Positions 25,446 to 33,452 of a stretch of DNA of 40,188 bases are shown piece after piece. Below the pieces are notes generated by a model. It did no database searches and was not told the origin of the DNA. It saw nothing but the letters and a program-made list of their open reading frames with translations. This stretch comes from BOG-1184 sp049514575 (lineage in GTDB: Bacteria > Fibrobacterota > Chitinivibrionia > Chitinivibrionales > Chitinispirillaceae). Within the stretch, counting starts at the first letter, position 1; each line of letters starts with the position of its first letter. The stretch is from positions 1 to 40,188 of the forward strand of contig JBEKUX010000027.1 of the NCBI GenBank assembly GCA_049514575.1. The letters are read 5' to 3'. The position numbers and the translations under genes are program-made.

Positions 25446-26699
25446 CTACTTTCTCAGCGGACGGTGGTGTTCATGATGGTGTTCGCCGGCGTTCGCAAGA
25501 ACGCCCAGCTTGCGGCCGACCTGCTGAAACATATCTAGAGCCCGGTCGATCTGCTTGAACGTATGGGTCGCCATGAGGCTGACGCGCAGCAGCGAATGGC
25601 CCGGTTCCACTGCCGGTCTGACCACCGGGCTGACGAAAACGCCGTTTTCCTGAAGCAGTTTGCACATTTTAAAGCAGATAAGGTCATCGCCGATGAGCAC
25701 GGGCAGGATCGGCGTTTCGGTCGGTCCGACGTTGAACCCGCCGGAGATAAGCCCCTCTTTCATGCGGCGCGTGTTGTCCCAGAGCTGCCTGATGCGTTCC
25801 GGTTCAGATTTCATTATGTCAAGTGCTGCCATGACGGCGCCCACATTCGCCGGCGCGATGCTGGCGCTGAAAATGAGCGCGCGGGCATTGTGCTTGAGGT
25901 AGTCCATCATTTCGGCGTCGCCGGCAAGGAACCCGCCGACGGTCGCGAGCGATTTGCTGAACGTGCCCATGATGAGGTCGACTTTGTCCGTGAGGCCGAA
26001 ATGGCTGCACGTCCCGCGTCCCTGGTTACCCAGCACGCCGATGCCGTGGGCCTCGTCGACCATGAGCGCGGCCCCGTACTCTTCGGCAAGTTCCACGATG
26101 CCCGGCAGCGGCGCGATGTCGCCGTGCATGCTGAAGACGCCGTCCACGACGATAAGTTTGTTTTTTTCCGGCCCGAGCGCCGACAGGTGCTGTCTGAGAC
26201 TGCCGAGGTCGTTATGCTGGAACCGGGACACGCGGCCCATGCCGAGCCTCGCCCCGTCGAGTATGCTCGCATGGTCGAATTTATCCAGCAGGACATGGTC
26301 GTTCCGGCCCGACACGAGTGCGGAAATACCACCCAGGTTCGCCTGCATGCCGGTGGCAAAAAGGAGGGATCCCTCCTTGCCCATGAACTCCGCTATTTTT
26401 TCTTCGCATTCTATGTGAATATCAAGGGTGCCGTTCAGGAAACGGGACCCGCCGCAACCGGTGCCGTACTTCTGTATCGCCTTGATGGCCGCTTCTTTGA
26501 CCTTGGGGTGGCATGTCAGGCCGAGGTAACTGTTGGAACCGAACATGAGGACTTTTTTCCCGTCAAGGAGCACTTCCGTGTTCTGGTCGGACTGGATGGG
26601 CCGGAAATAGGGATAAAGACCCATGGCCCTGACGGCTTCCGCATCCTTGTATTCAACGACCTTTTTAAGCAGCGGGGGACAGGTTTTTTCCATTTTCAT
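25446..26699 (-). CDS. Serine palmitoyltransferase (sphingoid-base synthase)
   Basis: 417 residues, alpha-oxoamine synthase family. It condenses L-serine with an acyl-CoA (or acyl-ACP) to give 3-ketosphinganine, the first step of sphingolipid synthesis. Marks: GLYPYFRPIQS near the N-terminus and FGSNSYLGL, RFLNGTLDIH (86-95), DEAHGIGVLG (215-224) and the PLP Lys249 in GTFSKSLATVGGF. These match bacterial serine palmitoyltransferase better than glycine C-acetyltransferase or AONS. ATG 26699 is chosen as it follows AGGAGC by 9 bases. The C-terminus is His-rich (GEHHHEHHRPLRK). No acyl-carrier protein gene is adjacent. Confidence 0.9.
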   Translation of the reverse strand: MKMEKTCPPLLKKVVEYKDAEAVRAMGLYPYFRPIQSDQNTEVLLDGKKVLMFGSNSYLGLTCHPKVKEAAIKAIQKYGTGCGGSRFLNGTLDIHIECEEKIAEFMGKEGSLLFATGMQANLGGISALVSGRNDHVLLDKFDHASILDGARLGMGRVSRFQHNDLGSLRQHLSALGPEKNKLIVVDGVFSMHGDIAPLPGIVELAEEYGAALMVDEAHGIGVLGNQGRGTCSHFGLTDKVDLIMGTFSKSLATVGGFLAGDAEMMDYLKHNARALIFSASIAPANVGAVMAALDIMKSEPERIRQLWDNTRRMKEGLISGGFNVGPTETPILPVLIGDDLICFKMCKLLQENGVFVSPVVRPAVEPGHSLLRVSLMATHTFKQIDRALDMFQQVGRKLGVLANAGEHHHEHHRPLRK

Positions 26700-26783
26700 G
26701 TACGGCTTGCTCCTTATTCTATGAATAAATGGACGGTAGAGCAAACTATTAAAATAGTAAAAATACTAATAGAAGAGCAAAAC

Positions 26784-27503
26784 TTATCGGTTGGTCCTGT
26801 TTTTTTTGCGGTATATTTCAAACAGATGGAACCCGAGGCGCACCTGAAGCGATGTCGCTTCGCGTTCGGCCTCCTTGCGGGACACGAGAACGGCGGAAAT
26901 GTGTTCCTCTTCGGCCGGATTGCCTCCGGGCCTCCCTGCCGCGAGTGAACGCCATGCGGCATCGTCCACCTCCCTGATACAGCCGAAGTAGTAAATTCCT
27001 TCATCGGACGCGCCGACCGAACTGAAGAGCTTTGTATCGCACAGCGGGAACAGGTCTCCTGCGGCCGCTTTGATGCCGGTCTCTTCAGCGAGCTCCCGTG
27101 CGGCGACGCCGGCCGGGTCGTCCACCTCGGTATCGAGCATGCCGGCCGGGAATTCGAGGCTTGCACTGCCGTTGCCGACCCGGCGCTGGCGGACCATGAG
27201 GAAGCGCTCTTCGCCGGTGGCGCGGTTCCGCACAAGGGTCACGATAAGACAGGCGTCGCCGCGGATGAAAACGATGTGCGGAAGCGCATGTCCCTCGGGC
27301 GAACGGATGTCGGTGTCGAGGAGCGCGAACAGCAGGTCGCCGTTTTTTTTATGCACCACGGAGAGCGGCGCGATTTTTTTTATCGTGCAGCCGGCAGTTT
27401 CGACGAGCTTCATCCACGATCTGATCTTGGGTTCGTTTTTCAAGGATGGGTTCATGGAGATGATTCGGATTTTTTTGTTGTCGGGACGTTTTTCGCTTGT
27501 CAT
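26784..27503 (-). CDS. Nudix hydrolase, ADP-sugar diphosphatase-like
   Basis: 239 residues. The Nudix box is FPAGMLDTEVDD...ARELAEETGI, with one extra residue before REL compared with the standard spacing, as in ADP-sugar diphosphatases such as plant NUDX14. An N-terminal part of about 80 residues precedes the fold. It would split nucleotide-diphosphate compounds such as ADP-ribose or ADP-glucose, giving AMP and a phosphorylated partner. Start at 27503, where GGAACG lies upstream. The substrate is not fixed by the sequence. It precedes the sphingolipid genes on the same strand by 84 bases but need not share their role. Confidence 0.8.
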   Translation of the reverse strand: MTSEKRPDNKKIRIISMNPSLKNEPKIRSWMKLVETAGCTIKKIAPLSVVHKKNGDLLFALLDTDIRSPEGHALPHIVFIRGDACLIVTLVRNRATGEERFLMVRQRRVGNGSASLEFPAGMLDTEVDDPAGVAARELAEETGIKAAAGDLFPLCDTKLFSSVGASDEGIYYFGCIREVDDAAWRSLAAGRPGGNPAEEEHISAVLVSRKEAEREATSLQVRLGFHLFEIYRKKNRTNR

Positions 27504-27750
27504 TAAGATACGTTCCGGATTATGACCGGGGCTACATTTTTCACGCGGGAAAAGCCGTCAGGTATGCCACCTGATGCCGCATTCCGGCCACTGCCGCACA
27601 TCTGCACCGAAGGACCGCGGCTTCTGAAGGAGATTTTCCGCGACCGTCACCGGAATGTATTTTTACGCTTCTTTATTTACGGCGGGTCGATCCGGAAAAT
27701 CACATGTTTTTTTATCACCATACCACCATTAAACCAACGGGAGCAGCATC

Positions 27751-29823
27751 ATGAGTAAAATCACGATGTTCAGTCTTGCAGCAGGGGTCATCGGCGTTCT
27801 TTATTCGCTCGTTACTGCGGCGTGGATCATGAAGCAGAACGGCGGGACCGACAAGATGCGTCAGATTTCGGACGCGGTCAAAGAGGGCGCGGTTGCGTTT
27901 TTGAGTCGCGAATACAGGACCGTAGCGATTGTTGCAATTGTCATGTTTGCCATTATCTACGCGGTCCTCGGGATGTGGACGGCAATCGGTTTCCTTATCG
28001 GCACCATCGGCAGCGCGCTTGCCGGCTACATCGGCATGATGGTGACCGTGCGCTCGAACGTGCGGACCGCCGAAGCGGCAAAGAGCGGCCTGCAGAAGGC
28101 GCTCTCCCTGGCGTTCAAGGGCGGATCGGTCACCGGCCTCATGGTGGTCGGTCTCGGGCTCCTCGGCCTTACGGGATTTTTCACTGTTGTCAAGGCAGCG
28201 GCGCCCGCGAGCGCCTTTCACGCGCTCGTGGGGCTCGGGTTCGGCTGCTCGCTCATGAGCGTGTTCGCCCGTATCGCGGGCGGCATTTACACCAAGGCAG
28301 CGGACGTTGGCGCCGACCTGGTGGGAAAAGTCGAAGCCGGCATTCCTGAAGACGATCCCCGCAACCCCGCGGTCATCGCGGACAACGTGGGCGACAATGT
28401 CGGCGACTGCGCCGGCATGGCCGCAGACCTCTACGAAACCTACACGGTCACGATCGTTGCCGCCATGCTTCTCGCGAAGACCGCGTTCGGCGCGGCAAGC
28501 CACTGGGTCGAGTTCCCGCTCCTGATCGGCGGCATTTCGATCATCGCGTCGGTCATCGGGACCTTTTTTGTCAAGATGGGCAGAAAGCAGTACATCATGG
28601 GCGCCCTGTACAAAGGGCTCGCCGTTTCCGGCATTCTGGCCGCAATCGCGTTTTATTTCGCGGCAAAGGTCTTCCTCGGCAGGTTGCCCGGCAACGAAGC
28701 GATCTTCTCGCCCGGGAGCGTGTTCGGCATGGCGATCATCGGGCTTGCGCTGACCGGCCTGATCGTGATGATCACCGAATATTTCACCTCCACCAGTTTC
28801 AATCCCGTCAAGCACATCGCCGCGGCCTCGCAGACCGGCCACGCGACCAACATCATCGCCGGTCTCGCGGTCAGCATGAAGTCGACCGCGCTGCCGGTCC
28901 TGACCATCTGCGCGGCAATCGGAGGCGCTTATTTCCTCGGCATCCAGAGCGCCGTCGCGCATAATTTTTCCAATCCCGTCATCGCCGGTCTCTTCGCCAT
29001 CGCGCTTTCCGCAGTGGCAATGCTTTCCATGACCGGGATCGTTGTCGCGATCGACAGCTACGGCCCGATCACCGACAATGCCGGCGGTATCGCCGAAATG
29101 GCCGGGCTTGATGAAAAAGTCCGCGCCATCACCGACCCGCTCGACGCGGTGGGCAACACCACCAAAGCGGTCACCAAGGGCTATGCGATCGGCTCGGCCG
29201 CCCTTGCGGCCCTCGTGCTTTTCGCCGAGTTTTCGCGTTCGTTCGGCGCCACGGTCACCTTCGACCTCTCCAACCCGAAAGTGCTGATCGGCCTCTTCAT
29301 CGGCGGTTTACTGCCGTTTTACTTCGGCTCGCTTCTCATGGAAGCGGTCGGGACCGCGGCCGGCGGCGTGGTCGACGAGGTGCGCAGGCAGTTCAAGGCG
29401 TTCCCCGGCATCATGAACGGTACGGAAAAACCGCAGTACGGCACCTGCGTCGACATCGTGACAAAAGGCGCGATCAAGCAGATGATGCTTCCCGCGCTTA
29501 TCCCGGTGCTGACCCCGATCATCGTCGGGTTTCTGCTCGGTAAAGAGGCCCTGGGCGGCGTGCTCATCGGCGCCATCATCACCGGCCTGTTCCAGGCGAT
29601 CGCCATGACGAGCGGCGGCGGCGCGTGGGACAATGCCAAGAAGTACATCGAAAACGGCGCTTACGGAGGCAAAGGTTCCCCGGCGCACAAGGCGGCCGTC
29701 ACCGGCGACACGGTGGGCGATCCCTACAAGGACACTGCCGGACCCGCGATCAACCCGATGATCAAGGTGGTGAACATCGTGGCGCTCCTGATCGCCCCGC
29801 TGATCGCCAAGGCGCTGTTCTAG
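27751..29823 (+). CDS. hppA: Membrane-bound proton-pumping pyrophosphatase
   Basis: 690 residues with about 15-16 membrane helices. Hydrolyses PPi and pumps H+ across the membrane. Active-site motifs: DVGADLVGKVE (about 190-200), EDDPRNPAVIADNVGDNVGD, DNAGGIAEM and GDTVGDPYKDTAGPAINPM. The ion-type motif reads GNTTKAVTKGYAIGSAAL: Lys at the position where K+-dependent pumps have Ala, so this is likely the K+-independent, H+-pumping type. No Na+ pump signature was judged certain by eye. ATG at 27751 follows GGGAG. A divergent 247-base region separates it from the Nudix gene. It may recycle PPi from the nucleotidyltransferases and conserve energy in an anaerobic lifestyle. Confidence 0.95.
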   Translation: MSKITMFSLAAGVIGVLYSLVTAAWIMKQNGGTDKMRQISDAVKEGAVAFLSREYRTVAIVAIVMFAIIYAVLGMWTAIGFLIGTIGSALAGYIGMMVTVRSNVRTAEAAKSGLQKALSLAFKGGSVTGLMVVGLGLLGLTGFFTVVKAAAPASAFHALVGLGFGCSLMSVFARIAGGIYTKAADVGADLVGKVEAGIPEDDPRNPAVIADNVGDNVGDCAGMAADLYETYTVTIVAAMLLAKTAFGAASHWVEFPLLIGGISIIASVIGTFFVKMGRKQYIMGALYKGLAVSGILAAIAFYFAAKVFLGRLPGNEAIFSPGSVFGMAIIGLALTGLIVMITEYFTSTSFNPVKHIAAASQTGHATNIIAGLAVSMKSTALPVLTICAAIGGAYFLGIQSAVAHNFSNPVIAGLFAIALSAVAMLSMTGIVVAIDSYGPITDNAGGIAEMAGLDEKVRAITDPLDAVGNTTKAVTKGYAIGSAALAALVLFAEFSRSFGATVTFDLSNPKVLIGLFIGGLLPFYFGSLLMEAVGTAAGGVVDEVRRQFKAFPGIMNGTEKPQYGTCVDIVTKGAIKQMMLPALIPVLTPIIVGFLLGKEALGGVLIGAIITGLFQAIAMTSGGGAWDNAKKYIENGAYGGKGSPAHKAAVTGDTVGDPYKDTAGPAINPMIKVVNIVALLIAPLIAKALF

Positions 29824-29867
29824 GCGATCACCCGGTCGTTGACCGCCGATGGATGGGAGCGATGGCA

Positions 29868-30386
29868 ATGAAAAAACGCAGGACCGTAATACCGCTGATG
29901 GCCGCGGCAGCGTTGCTGACAGTGTCTACCCGGGGATCACGGGCGGCGACGTTCCTTGACACACTGAACAAAGGCAGGGAGGTGTCGATCACTGCCGCGG
30001 ATATCGGGGCCCAGTCCGCTCCTGTTCCTGCTCCGGCTCCGGCGATTGTGCCGGTCCCGGCGCCCGCTGCTGCGCCGGATACCTTCGCCGGACGGCCGTC
30101 CGGCGAGCCTAAACGTGAAGCGGGCGTGGTGCCCTCGCGCTTCAGGGTCCAGATCCTTGCTTCCACGCAGGAGCAGCAGGTCAGGGAGGAAAAAAACAAC
30201 GTTGCCGCAAAAATCAAGCTTGCAGATATCGACCTTCCCGTAACGGTCGTTTTTGAGGCCCCGTATTACAAACTCTTAGCCGGCGATTTCGCACAGCGCA
30301 GCGAGGCGGAGAACTGCTGCGCCCAGCTCAAGAAGATCGGGTACAACGACGCCTGGATCGTCCGTACCGCGTCGCCGCAGCGATGA
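29868..30386 (+). CDS. SPOR-domain periplasmic protein
   Basis: 172 residues from the ATG at 29868 (GGGAG 8 bases upstream), rather than longer forms running into hppA. A signal peptide (about 1-27), a Pro/Ala-rich linker (APVPAPAPAIVPVPAPAAAP, 51-70) and a SPOR domain (91-167: RFRVQILAST, VTVVFEAPYYKLLAGDFAQRSEAENCCAQLKKIGYNDAWIV). SPOR domains bind denuded glycan strands at the division septum. The linker would let the domain reach peptidoglycan. It follows hppA by 44 bases and may share its transcript, with repeat copy B just after its stop. Confidence 0.85.
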   Translation: MKKRRTVIPLMAAAALLTVSTRGSRAATFLDTLNKGREVSITAADIGAQSAPVPAPAPAIVPVPAPAAAPDTFAGRPSGEPKREAGVVPSRFRVQILASTQEQQVREEKNNVAAKIKLADIDLPVTVVFEAPYYKLLAGDFAQRSEAENCCAQLKKIGYNDAWIVRTASPQR

Positions 30387-30393
30387 CGGTAGT

Positions 30394-30454
30394 AACTCAC
30401 CGCTTCCTTCGGGTTTCCCCTCTCTTGAAAGAGAGGGGATCAAAGGGGTGAGTT
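30394..30454 (+). repeat. Dispersed palindromic repeat, copy B
   Basis: 61 bp. AACTCACC at 30394-30401 and GGTGAGTT at 30447-30454 bracket CCCCTCTCTT-GA-AAGAGAGGGG. It has the same orientation as copy A and near-identical sequence. It lies between the SPOR gene and the lipoprotein gene. Confidence 0.9.
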
Positions 30455-30511
30455 GTATTGTTGGATAAACGGAAGCTCTGCTTCGGGTAGTTCGTTCCGG
30501 AGAATACCGCC

Positions 30512-31213
30512 ATGAAAGGGTTGTGCTATACTATGATTGCACGGGGCCCGGTTTTATTGGCTTCACTTTTACTCATCGCCGGGTGCGCATCCACGGCGAA
30601 CCGGGTGATGCCCGGCTACGGACGCATGAACGTCTCGACGTCACGGCTCGGCGTGATCCTGATAAAAAAAAATATCCAGGTCCTGAATGCGGACGACGCC
30701 GCGCGCGATCTGGGAAAGGGCGGACCTGAAACGGCGTTCTACGATTTTTTCGGCGCCGAGTTCCCTGAGGCGATGAAGCGGTCTTCCAAGTTCCAGACGG
30801 TGTCGTTCGCAGCGTACGCCGACGACGAACTGCTGCAGTCGCAGGAACACGACGCCGTACCGTTTGACAATGGCGGCCTGCGGTCGGCGATCCCTTCGCG
30901 CCGTGGATTCATCAGCGACAGCCTGCCGTACCTCTGCATCATCGATTACCTGAGCATCGGCCACGAACGGAACATGAACACGCCGGTGGGCGGCGGCAGT
31001 GACGGGAATTTTACCGGTTTTTTCAGCGGCGCCGAGAGCCTGACCGCGACCGCGAACTTCGTCATGTGGGACAACAGGAAGGGCACCGTGGCCGCTTACG
31101 GGACCATCGGCGAGCGGATGCGGATATTCGATGCGATGACGAAAGCGGTATGGGTCGATCTGCTGAAGAAAATGGCGCGTGCGGTCGCGGACGGAATGCC
31201 CTATGCCAGGTGA
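30512..31213 (+). CDS. Putative lipoprotein of unknown function
   Basis: 233 residues. The lipobox LIAGC puts the lipid-modified Cys at position 25 and the residue after it is Ala, which fits outer-membrane sorting in the E. coli scheme. The mature region has no recognisable domain; it contains EFPEAMKRSSKFQTV, LPYLCIIDYLSIGHERN and a Gly-rich stretch before an aromatic segment (ATANFVMWDNRKGTV). ATG at 30512 is preceded by GGAG at a 9-base gap. It is followed by the metallophosphoesterase gene after 9 bases, so the two form an operon. Confidence 0.72.
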   Translation: MKGLCYTMIARGPVLLASLLLIAGCASTANRVMPGYGRMNVSTSRLGVILIKKNIQVLNADDAARDLGKGGPETAFYDFFGAEFPEAMKRSSKFQTVSFAAYADDELLQSQEHDAVPFDNGGLRSAIPSRRGFISDSLPYLCIIDYLSIGHERNMNTPVGGGSDGNFTGFFSGAESLTATANFVMWDNRKGTVAAYGTIGERMRIFDAMTKAVWVDLLKKMARAVADGMPYAR

Positions 31214-31222
31214 CCGCTGCCC

Positions 31223-32401
31223 ATGAAATTTCCTCATTTTGTCTTTTTTCTCGCCGTCATACTCCTGATATATGCATCAGTCAATTTGTATCTCCTCCGG
31301 CGGACCGGCCAGGCGCTCGAGGGCCTTTCCGCCGTACGGGCCCCTGTTCTGTGGACGCTTTTTTTTCTGGTACTCGCCTTTCCGGCGGGCCGGCTGGCGG
31401 AATATTTTTTTCACAACGGCATTTCCGGCGCCCTCGTCGTCACAGGCTCGCTGTATCTCGGCGTCATGTTTTACGCAGTTCTGCTGGCAGCGTTCGTCGA
31501 TCTGCTGCGTCTGGGGAACCATTTCTTCCGGTATTTTCCCGCAAGCGTGGCCGCCCACCCGTCGGCCGCGGCGCACTGGACATGGGCAATCGCTTCCTTC
31601 TGTGTGCTTGTAATAACGGCAATCGGGCACTATAACGCCGTCCACCCGCATTATAAAAACTATGACCTGACCATTGCAAAAAAAGCCAATGGCCTGAAAG
31701 AATTGAATATCGTGGCTGTGTCGGACATGCACCTCGGGACCGTGGTCGGGACGGCCCAGCTCAACCGGATCATCGGCCTTGTGCGCGGCGCAAAGCCCGA
31801 CCTGGTGCTTTTTGTCGGTGACATATTCGACATAGACGTCTCGGAGTCCGTGGAGCGGAACACGGCCGCGGTGCTGAAAAACCTGCAGGCGACATATGGC
31901 GTGTTTGCGGTCACCGGGAACCACGAGTATTATGCCGGCGTGGATAAAGCGGTCTCCTATCTTGAACGGGCAGGTGTCACGGTACTGCAGGACAGCGCAG
32001 TCAGGGTCGCCGGTGCGTTCTATCTGATCGGAAGGAAAGACCTGGCGGCCGAGCGCATGGGAAAGGGACGCGCAACGCTTGACCAACTCCTTGTCAATGT
32101 CGACCGCGGTCTGCCGCTCATATTGATGGACCACCAGCCGTTTCATCTCGAAGCCGCGCAGCGGTGCGGCATCGACCTGCAGCTTTCCGGCCATACCCAT
32201 TATGCCCAGCTTTTTCCGCTGAACCTTTTTTACGGCAGGATCTATGAGCTTCCGTGGGGAATTCTGCGGAAAGGGAACTCCACGATCATCGTGTCGTGCG
32301 GTGCCGGGACCTGGGGCCCGCCGGTTCGGACCAGCGCGGTCCCGGAAGTGGTGCGGATCAGGGTGACCTTCGGTAATCCCCGGGGTAATCCACGGGGGTA
32401 G
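31223..32401 (+). CDS. Membrane-anchored metallophosphoesterase
   Basis: 392 residues. About four N-terminal hydrophobic helices (3-25, 42-60, 68-96, 120-140), then a calcineurin-like phosphoesterase domain with all metal motifs: DMHLG (168-172), GDIFD (199-203), GNHEYY (232-237), MDHQP (302-306) and GHTHYAQ (323-329). The last usually reads GHTHGGQ, so Tyr-Ala replaces Gly-Gly. The family resembles YaeI-type UDP-2,3-diacylglucosamine/phospholipid pyrophosphatases, but the substrate is open. The C-terminus is a short Gly/Pro/Arg repeat (GNPRGNPRG). Likely in an operon with the preceding lipoprotein. Confidence 0.85.
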   Translation: MKFPHFVFFLAVILLIYASVNLYLLRRTGQALEGLSAVRAPVLWTLFFLVLAFPAGRLAEYFFHNGISGALVVTGSLYLGVMFYAVLLAAFVDLLRLGNHFFRYFPASVAAHPSAAAHWTWAIASFCVLVITAIGHYNAVHPHYKNYDLTIAKKANGLKELNIVAVSDMHLGTVVGTAQLNRIIGLVRGAKPDLVLFVGDIFDIDVSESVERNTAAVLKNLQATYGVFAVTGNHEYYAGVDKAVSYLERAGVTVLQDSAVRVAGAFYLIGRKDLAAERMGKGRATLDQLLVNVDRGLPLILMDHQPFHLEAAQRCGIDLQLSGHTHYAQLFPLNLFYGRIYELPWGILRKGNSTIIVSCGAGTWGPPVRTSAVPEVVRIRVTFGNPRGNPRG

Positions 32402-32403
32402 CG

Positions 32404-33252
32404 TTATTCTCCGGGTGCAGCCGGGGAGGCCGGAGAATCCCCCGAATGGGGGGTTTTTATTTCCGCGCGGCGGTCTCCGGTGAAACCTTTGTCATACTGT
32501 TTTTTCAGGCATTCCGGACAGAGGCCGTGGGTGAATTCCGCTTCAGAGTGGCTCTCCACGTATTTTTCCAGATTGTTCCAGTAACCGCCGCTGTCGCGTA
32601 TTTTTTTGCATTTCGCGCAGATCGGCAGGAACCCTTTCAGCGTTTTGATCTCCTCCATGGCCTTCCGTATGTTTTCACTGTCCTGCATGTGCTCATTGAT
32701 GACGATGCGCACCACGAACACCACGACCAGCAGGCAGAGGAAAATGGCGGTCGTCATGTCTCCCAGCCGGTTCAGACGGCTTTTTTCACCAACGGCGACA
32801 GCCGGCGGATAGAGCCCCTCTTTGAAAAGGAGCGCGGCGATCACCAGAAGCGCAAGGAGAATGAACAGCGTCCTCTGGCGGCCTTCGAGCACGATGGCCG
32901 AAACGATCACCAGCAGGAAAAACCAGAGGGGAACGCTGCCCGTGGTTCCGCCCTGGCTTTCCCAGGCGAGCGCAATAATGCCGAGAAACAGGCAGCACGT
33001 CGGCAGAATGAGGGGACGGAATTTTTTTGTTTTTCTTGAGTAAAGATACAGCGAACCGGATACGATTGCCGCCGCAAGGGTAATGGTGACCTGCAGCAGG
33101 TTGGTGAACAGTGTGTTGGTGACGGTCGCTGCAACGGCCAGTATGCACACCAGCCCCAGCACCCCGTTGAACACCCGTTCTTCCAGGGGAGTGTTTTTCG
33201 GGTCACCGAGGAAAATTTCCTTGCGCAAACGTTTATCGGTTTTTTGGTTCAT
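32404..33252 (-). CDS. Sensor-like membrane protein with CxxC/CxxC tail, no kinase domain
   Basis: 282 residues. Five to six hydrophobic helices (about 28-50, 53-72, 80-97, 108-122, 126-144, 166-184), a short linker helix (EHMQDSENIRKAMEEIKTLKG), then FLPICAKCKKIRD...GYWNNLEKYVESHSEAEFTHGLCPECLKK. The CAKC (212-215) and CPEC (245-248) pairs look like a zinc-binding unit; this same tail is known at the end of PAS/GAF sensor proteins and response regulators. Here no PAS, kinase or GGDEF domain is present. The stop lies 2 bases from the metallophosphoesterase stop (convergent). The signal sensed is unknown. Confidence 0.7.
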   Translation of the reverse strand: MNQKTDKRLRKEIFLGDPKNTPLEERVFNGVLGLVCILAVAATVTNTLFTNLLQVTITLAAAIVSGSLYLYSRKTKKFRPLILPTCCLFLGIIALAWESQGGTTGSVPLWFFLLVIVSAIVLEGRQRTLFILLALLVIAALLFKEGLYPPAVAVGEKSRLNRLGDMTTAIFLCLLVVVFVVRIVINEHMQDSENIRKAMEEIKTLKGFLPICAKCKKIRDSGGYWNNLEKYVESHSEAEFTHGLCPECLKKQYDKGFTGDRRAEIKTPHSGDSPASPAAPGE

Positions 33253-33335
33253 AGTCCGCGGTCCGGGGCGATGTCCGTACCGGTAGTGATAATGGTACTA
33301 TTGATGAAGCGGAAAAAGCAACGCACCTAGTAAAT

Positions 33336-33452
33336 CCCCCCCCAGGCCTTCTTAGGAATAACAGCGTTATTCATAAGAACGGCTCTCTTGAAAGAGAGTG
33401 GCCTTTTTCGTATAGAAGCGTCTATACGAAAAAGGCCATTGGAGGGTGAGTT
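33336..33452 (+). repeat. Dispersed palindromic repeat, copy D, with nested 18-bp hairpin
   Basis: The left end is degraded (GCACC near 33322 or the C-run at 33337), but AAGAACGGCTCTCTTG and a right end GGTGAGTT (33445-33452) match copy C. Inside is an uninterrupted 18-bp stem (33399-33416 with 33421-33438, start TGGCCTTTTTCG) and a 4-base loop AGCG. The right end overlaps the first two bases of the minus-strand ompA stop codon TAA. It could serve as terminator for that gene. Confidence 0.72.

Noticed and set aside
25563..26948. A 461-codon plus-strand open frame opposite the serine palmitoyltransferase gene
   Set aside because: No motif or ribosome-binding site, and the minus strand is an unmistakable enzyme.
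27715..28962. A 415-codon minus-strand open frame opposite the pyrophosphatase gene
   Set aside because: Very rich in Asp, Arg, His and Gly with no fold-like pattern; typical antisense shadow of a GC-rich membrane-protein gene.
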